From the NCBI GenBank assembly GCA_007922305.1, contig ML677374.1:12519511-12583510 (forward strand): 64,000 nt of DNA. Reading direction: 5' to 3'. Of this stretch, positions 25,390-39,434 are shown piece by piece. The notes beneath the pieces are model-generated. The model made no database searches, was not told where the DNA came from, and was given only the letters and a program-made list of their open reading frames with translations. The DNA is from Dermatemys mawii (lineage: Eukaryota; Chordata; Testudines; Dermatemydidae). How positions within the stretch are numbered: the stretch's first letter is position 1; each line of letters begins with the position of its first letter. The translations under genes and the position numbers were made by a program.

Positions 25390-25510
25390 AGCTCCCATTT
25401 AGGTACCTGAATAAGGGTCAGATTTGCAAAAGTGTTCAGTGCCCAGCAGCTCCCAGTGTGATTCTAATAGCCAGATTTTCAAAAGAGCTCAGTATCTAAT
25501 ATAGTAAGCT
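25390..25510. repeat. Palindromic MITE (CAAAAGTGTTCAGTGCCCAG type)
   Basis: CAAAAGTGTTCAGTGCCCAG continues into CAGCTCCCAGTGTGATT and then ATTTTCAAAAGAGCTCAG. It is the same family as the repeat near 24215. Confidence 0.5.
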
Positions 25511-25634
25511 ATCCTGAAACTACAGCCATATGGTTTGGTCCCAGAATTCTGGCCTTCATCGCTCTAAATCCTCACTCAATTTGAAATCACTGAGAGTTTA
25601 GCCATTGACTTCAGTGGGGTCAGGTTTTTACCAG

Positions 25635-25800
25635 TCTGTGTCTGAATTCCTCATCTGTAAAACAGGGATAATAAAGTCAACCCTTTCTGTTGTCTGATAT
25701 GTGTTTGTGCTCTTGCAAGTGTATGGACAGCACCTAGCACAATGGGATCATGATCTCAATTAGGGCCCTTAGGCACTAGTGTCATAAAAACAATTAAAAC
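25635..25800 (+). repeat. MIR/L2-like fragment with tail
   Basis: TTCCTCATCTGTAAAACAGG is followed by ACAGCACCTAGCACAATGGG and GGCACTAGTGTCATAAAAAC, the common 3' tail of old amniote SINE/LINE copies. Confidence 0.6.
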
Positions 25801-25911
25801 GTTTTTAAAAGATACATTTGGATATCTTTCAAGGGCTTCTTCAATCTATCAGAGCAACAAGCTCCTGAAAAAACCAGAGCAGAATTAATTTGTTAGCTAG
25901 CCTGTGAGGAT

Positions 25912-26180
25912 ACATCTACACTGCAGTAAAAGATCTGGAGCACAGTTGCAGCTGGCCCAGGTCAGCTGACTTGGGCTCATGGGGCTCAAAACTGTAGTGT
26001 AGATATTCAGGCTCAGAAACCCCCAAAAGAGGTATGGGTCTCAGAGCCCTGACTCCAGCCTCAGCAGCTACACAGCTATTTTTAGCCCCTGCAGGCCAAA
26101 CCAGTGAGTTTAAGTCATTTGACCTGGGCTCGGAGACTTGGTGTCATGGGTTTCATTGCAGTGGAGATGTCCCCGTAGTC
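25912..26180. mobile_element. Palindromic MITE, TCTACACTGCA type, copy 1
   Basis: GGATACATCTACACTGCAGT at the left pairs with CATTGCAGTGGAGATGTCCC at the right. The inner parts (CAGCTGACTTGGGCTC / GACCTGGGCTCGGAG) are also shared with the copies at 45340 and 56670. Confidence 0.65.
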
Positions 26181-29100
26181 CACAAAATGTGTGGTGCCCC
26201 TTGGGGGCTAATTGGTGCAACAGAACGTTACTGCTAGCATCACCTCAAACGTACAGTAGTACTGATGCTATTGTTAGAATCACCTCTTGTCAGTCTTTTT
26301 AGGTGGAACTAGCATTTTTGTCCTAATTAGACAATAACACATTATGATGCACTAATTTGTTAACCTGTGTTCTCCAATCTTTTAATTACAGCAGACATCT
26401 TTGATATGCTATTATTATTCAGCTATGGCAGTAAACAATTCAAAAACTCACTGGAAGGAACTCATTTTCGGAGAGACATTGTTTTGCATCCATATTCAAG
26501 AGGCAAAATACTTTGAAAAATAATGACAATCACAGCAATGTGATGATGCAATCGTTAAAGAAACAGAACATTCCTTAATATTGATAAGTCTTTGTGAAAA
26601 CACAAGAGCTTTTTCATTAGCAAGCAGACTGGAGACATGACCTCCAGATTCCTCACCAAGGCTTTGGAACAATCACAGAAGTTGGAATGAAGTTTCCAGG
26701 GGCAGGTGTTACACTTAACCGCATGCATGCACTGGAAAGATTAAGAGTTTAGTTACTCTTATGTACATACCCATGCACAGCAGAGGTGAACAGTAAAAGT
26801 CAGAGCTATATGGCTCACTGTTGTGCTTCCATTCTTTGACTTAAAGAACCCTTGATTAAGTGGGACAATAGTAGTGCATACTTGTTAGTTTTAGAGAAGG
26901 GATTTGGGCAGATTTTCAAGGAAGTCTAAGGGAGGGAGGTACCCAAACCGCCTTGGATGGGTTTCTAAATCCATTAGGCTCATTTGAAAATTCCAGCATG
27001 TGTCTTTTCAGCGTGCCCTACTGCTCATCTGTGCACGACTTCCCTTAATGATTTATTTATCCATCTGTTGGATCACTACTGTCACTCAACTTCCTTCAAT
27101 CTTTGGAATAGAATAATGTTATCTGGTTAATGTATTCCATCATTCACCCCACTTCCCCGCTGGAACACAGGTTTTGTGGTCACTGTTTGTAATGATCATT
27201 CATTTATGTGGATCAAAAGTTATTTTCCAAAAGCCTGTTGCTTTTGTTACTGCTGTGCTAGACTATCGGTATAGCATTCACTTGTACAGATCAGATTGGA
27301 AGTCATTTCCTTTATATTTTCAAGACAAGTAAGAAATCTCTCATCTTAAAAGAATGGTACAGCTTGTGGAAGGCCCAATTAGAGCCAATTACAACCTAAA
27401 TGACCTCTCTTGGCATTAAAATTCCTAGCAGATCTCACTCAGTCTTTGCATGATGGAGATTTTGCTTTTATCCAGATCTTTGATTTGGAAAGCTCACTCT
27501 TCATGACTGTAGCCCCTTCTATTTAGGTTCTTATATTGTGCCCAACACCATGCTATCAGATCACGTTCCCATTATAACTTAAGTGACAAGGCTTGCATCA
27601 GTTGAGCGAGATTCCTTTTTTATTTCTCTCCCCATGTGGATTTTTTATTTTTGTTGGCTCAATTAGAATCAAGCTATTAAAAAAAAAAGAAACTGCCCCA
27701 ACTTTATCATTATTATTAATTTGTTTTCCAGTAATGCTTAGCAGTCCCAACCAGGCTCAGATCTCAATTGTGTTAGGTGACGAACAAACTCAGTGTGTGA
27801 GACAGCCCCTGCCCTCAAGAGCTGGTAGGCTGAAGAGACAAGACGAAGGGGGAGGGGAGACAGGCACAGAAAGGAGAAGTGACTGGTGTACAGTAGGTCA
27901 GTGGCAGAGACAAGAATAGAACCAGATATCCTAGGTCATTGCTTTGGCTACCCGGCAATATTCCCTCTCTACAGAAGTACTGTACTTCCCCATGGGCAAA
28001 CACCTCTGCTGCCCTCTTTGTAAATTTCAGCTCTTATTCCATTTCCGATGAGAGTGTTTTTGTCTGCACTCTCTAAAATCCAGAACAAAGAAAACACATT
28101 GGTTGGGCAATCAGCTGGAACTTAGGTTTTTGGTTTTGTTGCAATTTTAAAATGCCTGATTGGGTGGTAGGTGCAAATTGGTATCTTAGCCTTAAAATAC
28201 TCAATGTGTAATCTGCCAGGTCTTCTTTATCAACAGTTTGCATCTCTATTTGAGCTTTGATGACTTATGTATAAAATGTTATCAGCAATCATAGCTGAAA
28301 AGAGATCTATAGCTCTTTAAATTTTTGATGGGAAGCCAGCATGCAGTCATTTGTGATAGCATTGTATGTAATCCAACATACTGATACAACAAAATTCAGC
28401 TTCCCTGCTATCCCTGTAAAGAGATGTTATGTACAAGCTTCTGCTAAATGAAATAATATCAGCAGTGACATCTGGAAAAAAAGGCACGCATATCTCTCTT
28501 CAAATCTGTAGAGAGAAAACTAGTGTTTCTTTGGTTGTACTTGTGTGGTGAATATCTCCCTTGTGTGAGGAAAATTCCGCTGGAAGCTGGGGTAGCTTAG
28601 AAGTCATTACAAGAAGAGAGATGTCTATTCTCACAATACAGCTTGCAAATCTGGCACTCAGGGCCTGTCTCTTGATTTGAGTCCCAGGGCACTTTAGTCC
28701 CCTGAAGACCCTGCTCCTCGCACATTGCAATTCCAGCCTAGCTCTCTTGCTACTGTCTGTTTCCCTGTTAATCTTTCTTAATTTCTCTAAATCCCAACAG
28801 GCTGAGGGCAAGGGCTGTCCCCAAAAGTTCTGGTCCTCCTTACTTTGTTCTCCAGTAACAGAGAGAGTGAAGGAACCACAGAATTGTTTTACCATGGGCA
28901 TCTTTCGGTACGACATCACAGTACTGGAAAGTGTGGTACATCTCTTCTCTGAGTGTTGTGTCTTTTCATACTGAAGTCTCCTTGCCTTAATAGTAAAGTA
29001 GGAACTAGAGGAGATATTAATATATAGGTAATCCATTGACACCACTGAAAGCACAAGCACCTTCTGGATGATGAAAACAGTCACAGAACTCAACACTCCT

Positions 29101-29278
29101 TCAATTAGCAAACAGCTTTAGTTAGTGTTCTAATTGAAAGATGGATCTTTCTTACAATACATAAAAACACTTGTCACTTTTATAATGTATTTATTCCAAG
29201 GATCTCTAAGGACATTACAAAGATGGGTAACAATTAACTTTTGTACTGCCTCAGTTCTCAACCACTTTAAAAAAGGCA
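26181..29278. other. No gene recognised apart from an old SINE/LINE fragment
   Basis: It holds the repeat at 27725-27955. A 203-codon frame at 28500-29111 on the minus strand has no recognised motif. Confidence 0.5.
27725..27955 (+). repeat. Old SINE/LINE fragment
   Basis: CAGCCCCTGCCCTCAAGAGC followed by CAGTGGCAGAGACAAGAATA and ATCCTAGGTCATTGCTTTGG. It resembles tail-plus-core arrangements of MIR/L3-like repeats. Confidence 0.45.
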
Positions 29279-29411
29279 GGCCCAGATCCTGCAAACACTT
29301 ATGCATGTGATTTACTGGACATGAATAGTTCTGGGAAACACAGTAAGTTAATAGAACTAACAGTGGCTGATGGGACTACAATTGTGGATAAGTATTTACA
29401 GGCGCTAGGCC
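29279..29411. repeat. Palindromic MITE (GGCCCAGATCCTGCAAA type)
   Basis: GGCCCAGATCCTGCAAACAC at the left is inverted at the right as TATTTACAGGCGCTAGGCC. The middle holds ATGGGACTACA. Confidence 0.68.
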
Positions 29412-32116
29412 ATACTAGTAAAATGGTGTAAAGCTCTTCAGTGTAATAAAAAAAAGACAAATAGAAGAGCTGTTGGAAACTTTTATAAACAAGACCTAAG
29501 ACTTACTTGGTACCAGTACAAACTCAAAGTGGAAGCTGGCCAGGTTTATCAAGGATTTTCCTGAGATTCATGAGTCTCTAGGTGACCCTCTCCCAAGCTA
29601 TGATTTCAGGCAGGGACCATACATGTTTTCCAGCTCATCACCAGAAAAAAATCTTTTGGGGTTTGCCTCAGTCTTGATGCAACTTCCAAAGCTATATTCA
29701 GAGGAGGTGAACCTGGAGTGATAATCCATTTGTGTATATGTTTGGGGTGCAAGTCTCTTTCAGAGCCTGGTTTCTCTAATTGTACAGGCATTTCCTTTTG
29801 GACAGCCTTGAGCAAGGTAGGCAACCTCCTCCCTGGGAGTATCATTATTACATACCTGTTGTTACCTGACCATGGATCTGCTCTGTCTGCTTTGGGGGAG
29901 GAGGCAAAGGGGGAAGTTATCTGCTACAACATGGGATATTTCTGAGGCTGATGATGGTCCCTGAGCTGCTCAAATATATATCTGACAGAATGTATAAAAC
30001 TAAAGACTTACTATGGAACCCATTCAGATAATGCGTGAGAAAAAAAAAGAGTCCACATGAACCTCCATGAACCAAAATTACTGAATTGTGACACTATATG
30101 AACCATTACATTAAAAAAACCTGTTTCAAATGTCAAGAACAAGACCTTTACTGGATGATCAACAGAAACTTGACAGAGTATTTTCAGTTTTGCATCCTTT
30201 GTTTGTCATTATTTCCACTATTAGTCTTGTTTGCAACGCTACACTAAACTGAGAAAATGGGATGTTCAACACTATCAGTCTTGCCTTTGGGTCTGTTATT
30301 GGAACATTCACTCTTTTGTTTCACTCTGAACAGGGCAGGGGAAAAACTGGTGGACCATCTTGCATGGAGAATGAGATCTCTGGGCCAGACAGAGGGCAGA
30401 TTTGTTCCAATTGAGAAGGAAGTATTAGTCCATAGAGAGTAGAGTGTTGGCAGCACAGCAGGGATATGAGCCAAGATTTACAGGGTGAAGTCAAATGCTT
30501 TAAGATGTTATATTTTCATTTGCTGCCTTTCTTTCTTTTTAATATTAAACATAAAATGGGAAAGAAGAGTCTGGAGAGGAAGCCAGAAGAATCTGACACA
30601 CTCAGTAACACTGGATTTGGAATGTTCCCCTGTTTGCTAATGAAGCATGAAGCACCATGTGTTTTTTGTAATGTAGAAATCTCGCTAATGGATTGACTTG
30701 GACAGCTTGTCTTCCTAAAGGAAAGGGAAGCGCTAACTGTAAATTAAAGCAGGAACACCAGTAGGTTTAAAGAAAGACTGAAATCAATATTAGGAGACAA
30801 AAAAATTATGCTAGTGAGAAACTTTCATAGCAGGAGGCCTTCTTCAGAGTTTGACTATTGCTGATATTTATCACACTATCCACCCGAAACCACCCATCCA
30901 TTTACTTATCACATTTTCTAATTATGGAGGATACTTGCATTTAACACAGGCGATGTTCCTTCCGCAGCTTGGCTTCCTTTCCGACTGGATCCTTCCAGTA
31001 CAGCTGTAATGCCAAAGTTGTGACACCTGTTCGTTTCCACATCAGCAGGCTGTTATACCACAGACAAGACTAGGACTTCAGCGCAGGTTGGGCAGGAGAG
31101 GAAACATCTTCTCAACACCACTTCCTGAAATAGCAGCAGCAGAGAAATTTGCTTTAAAAAAAGTGAAAATGCCTCTGAGGAAATCTTACATCACAGTCTT
31201 TAATACATGATATTAAAGCTGTTACTTCATTTTTTCCTCCGGTCTATTCGACATACTGTAGCACCATATTACTTTCAGTCTCACATTTTCAGAGTGGTCT
31301 GCGGTACTTTAACACTAGCAGGCTTCATTTTGAATTTCTTTGTACCCGTGGGTTAATTTTTGAACTGAGTATCTTAGGTCTCTTCATTTCTTTTTTAAAT
31401 GGCAGTATCGTTTACACTGCATGTCGTAGTGAGCTCACATCAACTCCAAAGATCTTAATTAGGGTCAATGGAAACATCTCATATGCTACAATTTTTCTAT
31501 TGTTATCAGTATGGAAAACAAGTAACATTTGAAATGCAAGGGCTTTAAATTTACAAGGATGTATACACACATGTACACACACCCAATATGCTTGCTTTCA
31601 ACTTACAGCTGGACACTAATTCTTCAATAGGCTTGATATGCCCTCTGGAAAAAATTGCTACAAACACCACAGAGGTGCAAAATGACTCTAATGTTAGCAT
31701 GCCTCCAGTTAGCTCCTCTAGTTGCTTTTACACCAGACGAGAGTTTCATGATTCTTACATTCAGTGCTAGGTACCAGCTGTAAAAATCTTTAACAATCCC
31801 CATTACCAGTTCTCCCCAAAAAGCATGAAAATGACTTCATATATTTTAAACTCCACCTCTTTCCTAGTATACACCCACATTTTAACCCGTATTATGAGCT
31901 GCAATCAGATAATACTGTCTTCTTTCGAGTTTACTGCAGCTGGTTAAGATTTAATAGTTTTTGGCTCACATAGGGTTAGATTTTTGCCATTCTGCTTTGG
32001 CTAACACCTTGCAACTGGAGCAGTCCTATTGAAATGAATAGGCCTACTCAAAGAGTGAGCCACTGATCAATTAGGGTAAAGAGATCAGACGCTGACCCAT
32101 AGTAAGTAACATTGTA
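29412..32116. other. No gene recognised
   Basis: AT-rich DNA without repeats I can name. Some stretches (for example 31300-31450) look complex and single-copy and could be conserved non-coding DNA; this cannot be tested by eye. Confidence 0.45.
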
Positions 32117-32442
32117 CAGTAGAACCTCAGAGTTACGAACTGACCAGTCAACCACACATGTCATTTGGAACCAGAAGCACACTGTCAGGCAGCAGCAGAG
32201 ACAAATCAATCAATCAATAAGTTAAACACAGCACAATCCAGTGTTAAACATAAACTAGTAAAAATAAAATAAAGGGAAAGCGGCATTTTTCTTCTGCACA
32301 GTAAAGTTTCAAAGCTGTCTTAAGTCAATGCCCAGGTGTGAATTTTTGAAAGAACCACCATAACGTTTTGTTCTGAGTTACGAACATTTCAGAGTTACGA
32401 ACAGCCTCCATTCCCAAGGTGTTCGTAATCCAGGTTCTATTG
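32117..32442. mobile_element. Pogo/Tigger-like MITE with TA target duplication
   Basis: The left terminus is CAGTAGAACCTCAGAGTTAC and the right terminus, inverted, is CAATAGAACCTGGATTACGA. TA is present on both sides (32115-32116, 32443-32444). An inner GAGTTACGAAC word recurs near both ends. There is no coding capacity. The link to the pogo/Tigger group rests on the style of terminus and the TA flanks. Confidence 0.82.
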
Positions 32443-35400
32443 TAATCCCGCTGTAACAAAAGCCTCTCACAAATTATAGATACACAGTGATGACTGTATC
32501 TGTCGCAGACATGTGGAAGCTGCCGTGGTCTTGACAGAAACCCTTTAACCAGACCACAGCAACCCTATGTGTCCACCGTGCATAGAAAGGGATGAATGCC
32601 GTATGCAACTGCAAGTACCCGGGATTTTTTAGGTGAGCAGCATAATTACCCACATGAAATGTCATCAGTGCACTAAAGAATCCATGATACTTTCCATAAC
32701 AATGCGGGGGTTTAGTATTAGTGGCCAGGAGCGGTCAGTTTAATGTCACCATCCAAAAGCAGCTGCTTAAGCAGCTTGATACCTCCTCAGACAACGCTGA
32801 GTCATTGGCTTAGGAATGACACATAGCGAAGGGTGCTATCTATAGCAGAGCTCTTCCTGAACAGCTCGTTTGCCTTGGAGGGCTTCCGTCCAGGCAGCGA
32901 CCACACTGTAGTGGTTTGCTACAGCTGATGAAATCAAATGCCATTACAATCTGAGGGGCCGTGGCTACGGGCTGTCAGTCATTATATAGGTTTTTATCTT
33001 ATAACTCACAGCTAATAAACATTCTGCTTTTACCCATTAGCTACAGAAGAAGCAGCTGATCTGTGTCCTGTTCAAACAGACAGTGCAATCAGATTTTCAT
33101 ATCAAACTGAGATGCTCCATTTAAGGGATTATATTTATTCAGTACTTCGGGTAATTTTTAATCCACATCTTTGACGTCAAACAAATTATCAGAATTTGAA
33201 CTCCGGGCCTCTGACCTGCAAGTTCATCATTGCTCCATCCACACAAGGGTCAATCCAATCTGGTGCTGAGTGTTCTCAACTAAAATGGACTTTGATAGGA
33301 GTTGGGGGTAGTCCACATCTGCCCCTCAAAGCCCTCAGCTAGCCAAAATAACTGCTACACAATCATGTCCATCATAAATAATCCATCAGAGGTCATTGGA
33401 GCACACACGTATAATTACATTAGTTCATCACAAATTGCCAGTAACGGCTCTCATAAACATAGCAAAAAGCAGAAGTAGTAACAATGTTTTTAATTGCATA
33501 GGAATCCAGTAGATCAGTGGTGCCCAATACGTTCGCCACTAGCCACATGTAGCTAATAGGCTACTGAATTGTGGCTAAGGCATGTAGCTTTTTTATAAAG
33601 TGGATTTTTTATAATGTGGCTAATAAGAAAAATTCAAAACCACAAGTGTGGCTAGCAGTTGTAGCTAGCATTGAATTTCTGCGGTAGACAATTGTCATCA
33701 ATCCCGATCATGCTGGTCACTAGTTCAGATTCTAAACATGAACGGCTTGGGGCAAGGCCTCAGCTGCAACACCCAACAATAAAAACCATCTTTAAAAGAC
33801 CATCGCTAATGCGGGATTTGGTTGACGTGACCCCTACAATCTCAGCACTGTCACAGTACATGGATGAAAGGCATAATGGGGGAGAAGAGTAATCTTATTG
33901 GCGACAAAACCATATTAGTGAGAGCTCATTCCTTCTGCTGCTCAGAAGGCTGACAAACAGGTTAAACAGAAATTTCATAATGCCGATTAGCCAAAAAACA
34001 AGACACACACACACAAAAGGAGGAGAAAGGAAAAGCCACAACTATGACAACAACAACAACAACAAAATAAAGGCATCCACAGTCATCTCAGCTGCAAACA
34101 CTAACAAGCTGACATGAACGAGAATGCATAGAAAATGAAAGGGCTGTAAGATGGATGGATAGGTATTGCCTGTTAGGGGGAGGAAGATGAAATAATAAAA
34201 GAAGACAACAGTAAGAGAGGAAAATAATTCAGAGAACAGCATGAGATTCTTCCGGCTATTCAGCAGCCAGTGTGAAATGAGAAAAGAGAGAAAGATTTGT
34301 TGGAGGGTAGTTGCTGCTCTCTACACTTGAGCAGCTGTATATGCCACTGTTAAAATGAAAGAAGGATCCGAGCAAACATTGAGACATTTGTTTACTACCA
34401 TCAACGGGTTGACCCCAGTTGCTATCTGTGAAACTGCCTCAGAGAAGATGGCCAGCAGGATTTGGGTTCACAGTGCTAAGAATGTACGACTTTCTGTTTT
34501 ATGTCCTTACGAAGAATGAATGTTCTAGACGTTGGTGCATAACTACTCGTCTAAGTTCTTTATAATAACTATATGGCAGATATTTGATTGCTGCTGGTTT
34601 GGTGAGATGAGAGTTCATCTATGCTCATAATTCAGTGCTTCATCAGTTAGTGGTAATACTGATGGCAGACAGAAACAGAACAAGTCATTGCTTGGGGCAC
34701 AACAGAAAAACAACAGGCACTATCCACTGTACAGCGGCTTTATGACAATGCATAAGAACCTATCATAGCTGCTGGGTCAGCGAAATGATGGTATCAGCTG
34801 TCCTGCTGGCCCTGCTCCTGGTCCTCACAGAACCTCACACTCCTGGAGTCAGCTCTCAGACCATCAGAAGTGGCCTGGGGGTTGCCAGCACCAGGACTCT
34901 AGCACAGAACTGAAAGCATCAGACCAAATATGGAACAGATTCTCTTCACAGACGCACTAGTTGTGTATTAAATATATTGGAATTTATCTCTGTTCACACT
35001 TCATTACTAACTCTCGTTTAGGGAAAATTTATGCAAAATGCACCACATTTTTTCCAAGGGAATTGGGTCCAGTCATGAACAAAGCTGGCATCCTATTAAA
35101 TAAATAAATCAAAAGAAGGCATGACTTTAATGCAACATATTAAAAATAGTGAGAGGTCAAATCACATGCCAAAGATTCCAACACAAAATTGGGCAAAGAG
35201 CATGAGAAGTAACAACATTTCACACAACTCCAGGGAATGGGGGACCAAGTGGTGAGCTGGAACTGCCACATGATCTAGTAAGTCTGAATGCAGAACATAC
35301 TGATAAACAGTATAATGCATTAACTCATGCTGGACAGTAGTTTAGAATTCGGCAGCATATTTTGTAGTTAAGTAACATCAGCAGTGCGACTAACTGAATT

Positions 35401-38400
35401 ACACCAGCATTTCTGTTCCATAGAGATCTGAACCAGGACTGTATCAGCCACAGTGGGGCCACAGCAGCAACACAATCCACACAGGGGCAAGTGCTGCATT
35501 GGCAAGGGTGTGTGCACAAGCAGTTACATAGCACAGTCTCTCGCTATCCTCCCGTAACAGTGTTACTCCTTTTCTGAGCGTGTAGCACAAGGACACATGG
35601 CTCACTTAGCAAACGAGACGTCTCACTTTGCCTCGGCTTGAGAGAGTGTTTTCAGCCATCCGTTAACTGACTGATAGTGGGGGACACCTGAGAAAACAGC
35701 CCCCCGGGACAAATTCTGCACTGGTACATGGTTGTAGATCTGGATTATCTCCATTCACCTAAGTGAGAGTTGAGCCTGGCCTCCCGTCCCTGGCAGACTC
35801 GCTGGCATGCTCTGGCTGCTTTGTGTCACTCCAGTGACTCAATACAGATATAAACCTAGTTTAAGCAGCCAGATAAGCTGAGTTTAGGGCTGCTTTGTGG
35901 CTCCATGATGCACATCAACAGCATTCACAATTATTCTGGCTCTAAGCATCCAATGACATCCTAAGCTAAGCTCTAGAGTTTGCACAGTCATTTGTTAAAT
36001 GCATCGTGACATGTTGTTCACCTTGAGCTGCCACAACGAGATTGTGCTTTGGTTTTACCCTCCTTTTTAAAGAATTTCACAAATCAATGCCTGTTAATTG
36101 ATTATTCTCCTTCTATTACATATTTTTGGTTTGCACACTTGCCTTGGTTCGCATTTGTAGAGCACTTTGCACCTGTGAAGTGCTCTGTAAGCGACGAGCA
36201 TTATTACAATATATGTTTAAATTGGCAAGTACTATCAGGACAAATAAAGGACTTTCATTGATCACAGACCTCAGAAGAGGAACAGACCAATTAAGTAATT
36301 TCCTCCAAGTGTTGGAGGATTCTCTGTACTGGAGTCGTTCAGGGTTTGACTACAGCAGTACATTTGATAAAGGCAATAATGTCAATGTTCCATGTCAGTT
36401 ACACCTGTTCAAAGCAAGTGTAAACGCTACTAACTCAGGGTTCTCCCGTGACTTGACATCATCTCTTCCCAGCGCGTGTGAAGTGCTACCAAGTCAGGAT
36501 TTTCCAGTCACTTCCAATTTATGGTCACATCCCATCCCTGCTTTGCACAGCTGTAAAATAGCAGATACAAGGCAGTAGATAATCAAGATCGATGTCTTTT
36601 CTGAAATATCCCTTTTACAGTCGGAGTGGTTCTGTGGATAGCTATGCCGTTTCTGAATGCAGTGAGGTACAGCCTTTGCATTTAAATGCTGGATATAGGG
36701 AGAGCAATAACTTCCCTGAAGCCCGTATCACCCCTCTGGATTTCAATGTCCTGACATTAATGTGACAGACAAAAGGTAAAACAGTCACCTTAATGGTGGA
36801 TGATCATGAGCAGTGATTGTCGCATTTCTGTTTCACCACATCAGCTCAAAGACTGGGGCCTGGGTTGAGGTTCTATGTAAATGATGTCACTGCTGATTTA
36901 GAAAGGGACATGTATATTCTTTGCTGTAACCTGCCCTCTCAATCCACCCATCAATCCCATGCTTCTCACAATGGCATGTCAGCACCCTCAGTTATTCTAC
37001 TTGTTACTCTATCAACATCCTCTTACACTGAGCTTGGTGGAGGGAACTCCGCTATTTTACTGTAAATGAAGGCCAAGGAACCTACAGAAAACAAAGTACA
37101 TTCTACATGTGGGGAGCATTTGTGATGGGTGAGACCCCACTTGGATGGCTGAAGAGTTTGGCCAGTTCTAACGAAGTGACGGGATTGGGAACAGGTCATG
37201 AGCCTTCCTCAGGGCATGGGCCGGGTGAACATGCAACACACCATGATGAGCCACTGAAGGGTTTGTGGCTCAGCACCCAGGACGGTGACTTCTGTTTTCG
37301 CAGCGCTCAGAGGATAAGAATAAAAATATTAAAAGCAACAGAACCTTGTGAAATGCTGGCCCCGGGTGGCAGTTCACGTCGTGTCCCACGTGCATCATGG
37401 TTGATGGTGATAGGAGCTATGCCATCGACAGAGAGGGAGACACACAGAGGGATCGGGGGCACCCTAGCTTTGCTACACAAAAACCCACATTGGCTACTTG
37501 CCCAAACCTTGAGGGCTGCACTTAAATTTGTTCGCAGATATACAGGCATTTGCAGAACCAAACCCATGGGCTGGCAACTACAACCTGACTGTGCTAATAT
37601 CTTCCTGGGTAGATGAATAGCAATGGTTAGTTTGTATTTAACAGTAACCTGCAGGTGATCTGCTTGGCTTCCTCTCTGGCAGGGAGTGGAATGGCTGTGA
37701 ATTGGGAATCCCTGAAGAGGACTAAAGCAAAGTGATTCCTAAGCAGAGTGATCATGCTGGGCAGGGCTCTAGCAGGACTCGCTGGTGCTTTAAATAGCTC
37801 CAATGCATGTTGTGAGCTGGTCTCTGGAATACAAAAAGAGGCTGCTCCATTGTGTGGCGGTTCTGCTGCTCAGTCCTCAGACAGGTCTTGACCTCCAGAG
37901 GATTTACTGCACGGTGCTCTGAGGGTCCAGTCGGGCGGCCTCATTTGCTTGCCTTTCAAACTCGCAGCAGCTGCCCCAGGAGGTGAAACAAGCTGATCTT
38001 TCCTAGTGTGAGCAGAGCAGAAAGGCTGATCTGACCCTAAGAGTTTAATAACCGTGCACAGCGCACACGTCTGTAGGGCACTGAAGGACTGGATTTCAGT
38101 ATTTATGGTTCTCCAAGGCTGACTACGCAGCCAGAGCCAGTCAGTCAGTGGGAGCCTTTAAAGTGCTGCACGGCCCCAGAAGGCCCAAAGCAATTAAAAT
38201 CTGGATTGGGGGCACAGAGCTCTCCTTTGGAGGGGAAAAGGAGGACGCCGCTTTAAAATGGTGGCTTTAAAAAGCTGGGCCAGTGAGCTCATCCCTCCCT
38301 CGGTGACTGCTGGGCTGGGGACTTCCTCCAGCCTGCGGATGTGCAGCCAGCCCTGCTCGGTCGGATATTGATTTGATCCGGGGCTACTGAATGATCACAA

Positions 38401-38929
38401 CAGTGCACGCCAAATACAGTAATGAGAGCAGGACGTGTGGCTCATCTAACCACTGCACTGAGGGCTTGATCTGCAATCCTGGCAGCTCTAGGGGGTGGAG
38501 TCCACTGGATGCTCTGGGCTGAACGGCTGCGGAGGCCTAAGGGGATCCTGATCCCCTCCCCATGCTCAGGAGCAGCCGCATCAGGCTTCCCCAGCTGCCC
38601 AGCTCTGCTCATCTCACTCCTGGGTGGGTCTATTGGGAAGACTCCAAGCTCTCCCCCCTTTGCAAGGAGGCTTTCTTCCCAGAGAAGCGTTGCTGATCCT
38701 GCCCCATGACTCCCTTCCTCAGGCACTCTTCTGCAAAACCAGGCCAGGAGATCAAGGACACGGAAGTTAGAGTTGGACAAGAACAGTCATGTTAAGCATT
38801 AATATTCTCACTGCAGAGGAGGAACCACCTCTTTAGCGCTCTGAAGAAAGCTGGTACCCAAAGGGCATTCCACCACCCATCTCCCATTAGAGCCAAGGCC
38901 AACGCTCACAGATGATGTCTGGATACCTG
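32443..38929. other. No gene recognised; GC-richer from about 37.1 to 38.8 kb
   Basis: It includes simple repeats near 34.0 kb and a possible hAT-like scrap at about 33515-33660 (CCACATGTAGCTAATAGG). GC content rises at 37.1-38.8 kb, but CpG is not dense enough to call a CpG-island promoter. The frames at 36126-36578 and 37107-37616 are unrecognised. Confidence 0.45.
34000..34068. repeat. (AC)n and (CAA)n simple repeats
   Basis: ACACACACACACAAAA followed 20-30 bp later by about six CAA units. Confidence 0.85.
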
Positions 38930-39434
38930 TAGCATGCTGGCTGCTCCCTACTTCCCAAGAGTCCCCTCACAAGCGGGGGTGCCTCTGCAGCACCCAAGTC
39001 CTCTTTTCTCCTTCACAGGGCGCCTTCAACTCCACACAGTCCACTGGAAAATCAAAACATTCCCCACCTGGGCTCCAATACACACTGGCCCTCCAGGCGC
39101 CAACCCCAATTTGTTGTCTCTCTCCTCTCTTAGCTGGGGGATTCCCATTCTTCTTTCCCAAAGCTGGGTCACAGTTCAGTGCCTCTGCTAGTGAGTGTCT
39201 TTTCCCCTGCAGCTGCTTCTTCAGCCAGGTTCAGCTTCTTGGGCTTCCGTTTCCAGAGCATCCCGCAGCTTCCTACCTCAGGCAGTCTCAGAAACCCTCT
39301 CTCAACCACACACCTTCCCTGATGACTTTTAGGTTTAAAGGAATCACCTGGTTCCTCTCAGGTGAAGCTCATTTTATCATTGGGGCTGGCTTAGCCCCAG
39401 GCTCCCTGACTTGAGCACAAGCCACCCATTACAA
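38930..39434. repeat. Possible LTR-like repeat
   Basis: It is rich in CCTCTCA and CTTCCT words and ends GCCACCCATTACA, which inverted gives a TGTAATGGGTGG start typical of an LTR edge. No second copy and no clear opposite end were seen. Confidence 0.25.

Noticed and set aside
28500..29111. 203-codon open frame on the minus strand
   Set aside because: No motif or family resemblance and no splice or promoter support; one frame of this length is plausible by chance in 64 kb.
33515..33665. Possible hAT scrap with CCACATGTAGCTAATAGG words
   Set aside because: Only one end looks like a terminus; no inverted partner or target duplication could be found.
37107..37616. 169-codon open frame in GC-richer DNA
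   Set aside because: No recognisable domain, and the opposite strand is also open; GC content lowers stop frequency.
37100..38800. CpG-island promoter
   Set aside because: GC content is raised but CpG dinucleotides are sparse and no first exon is recognisable.
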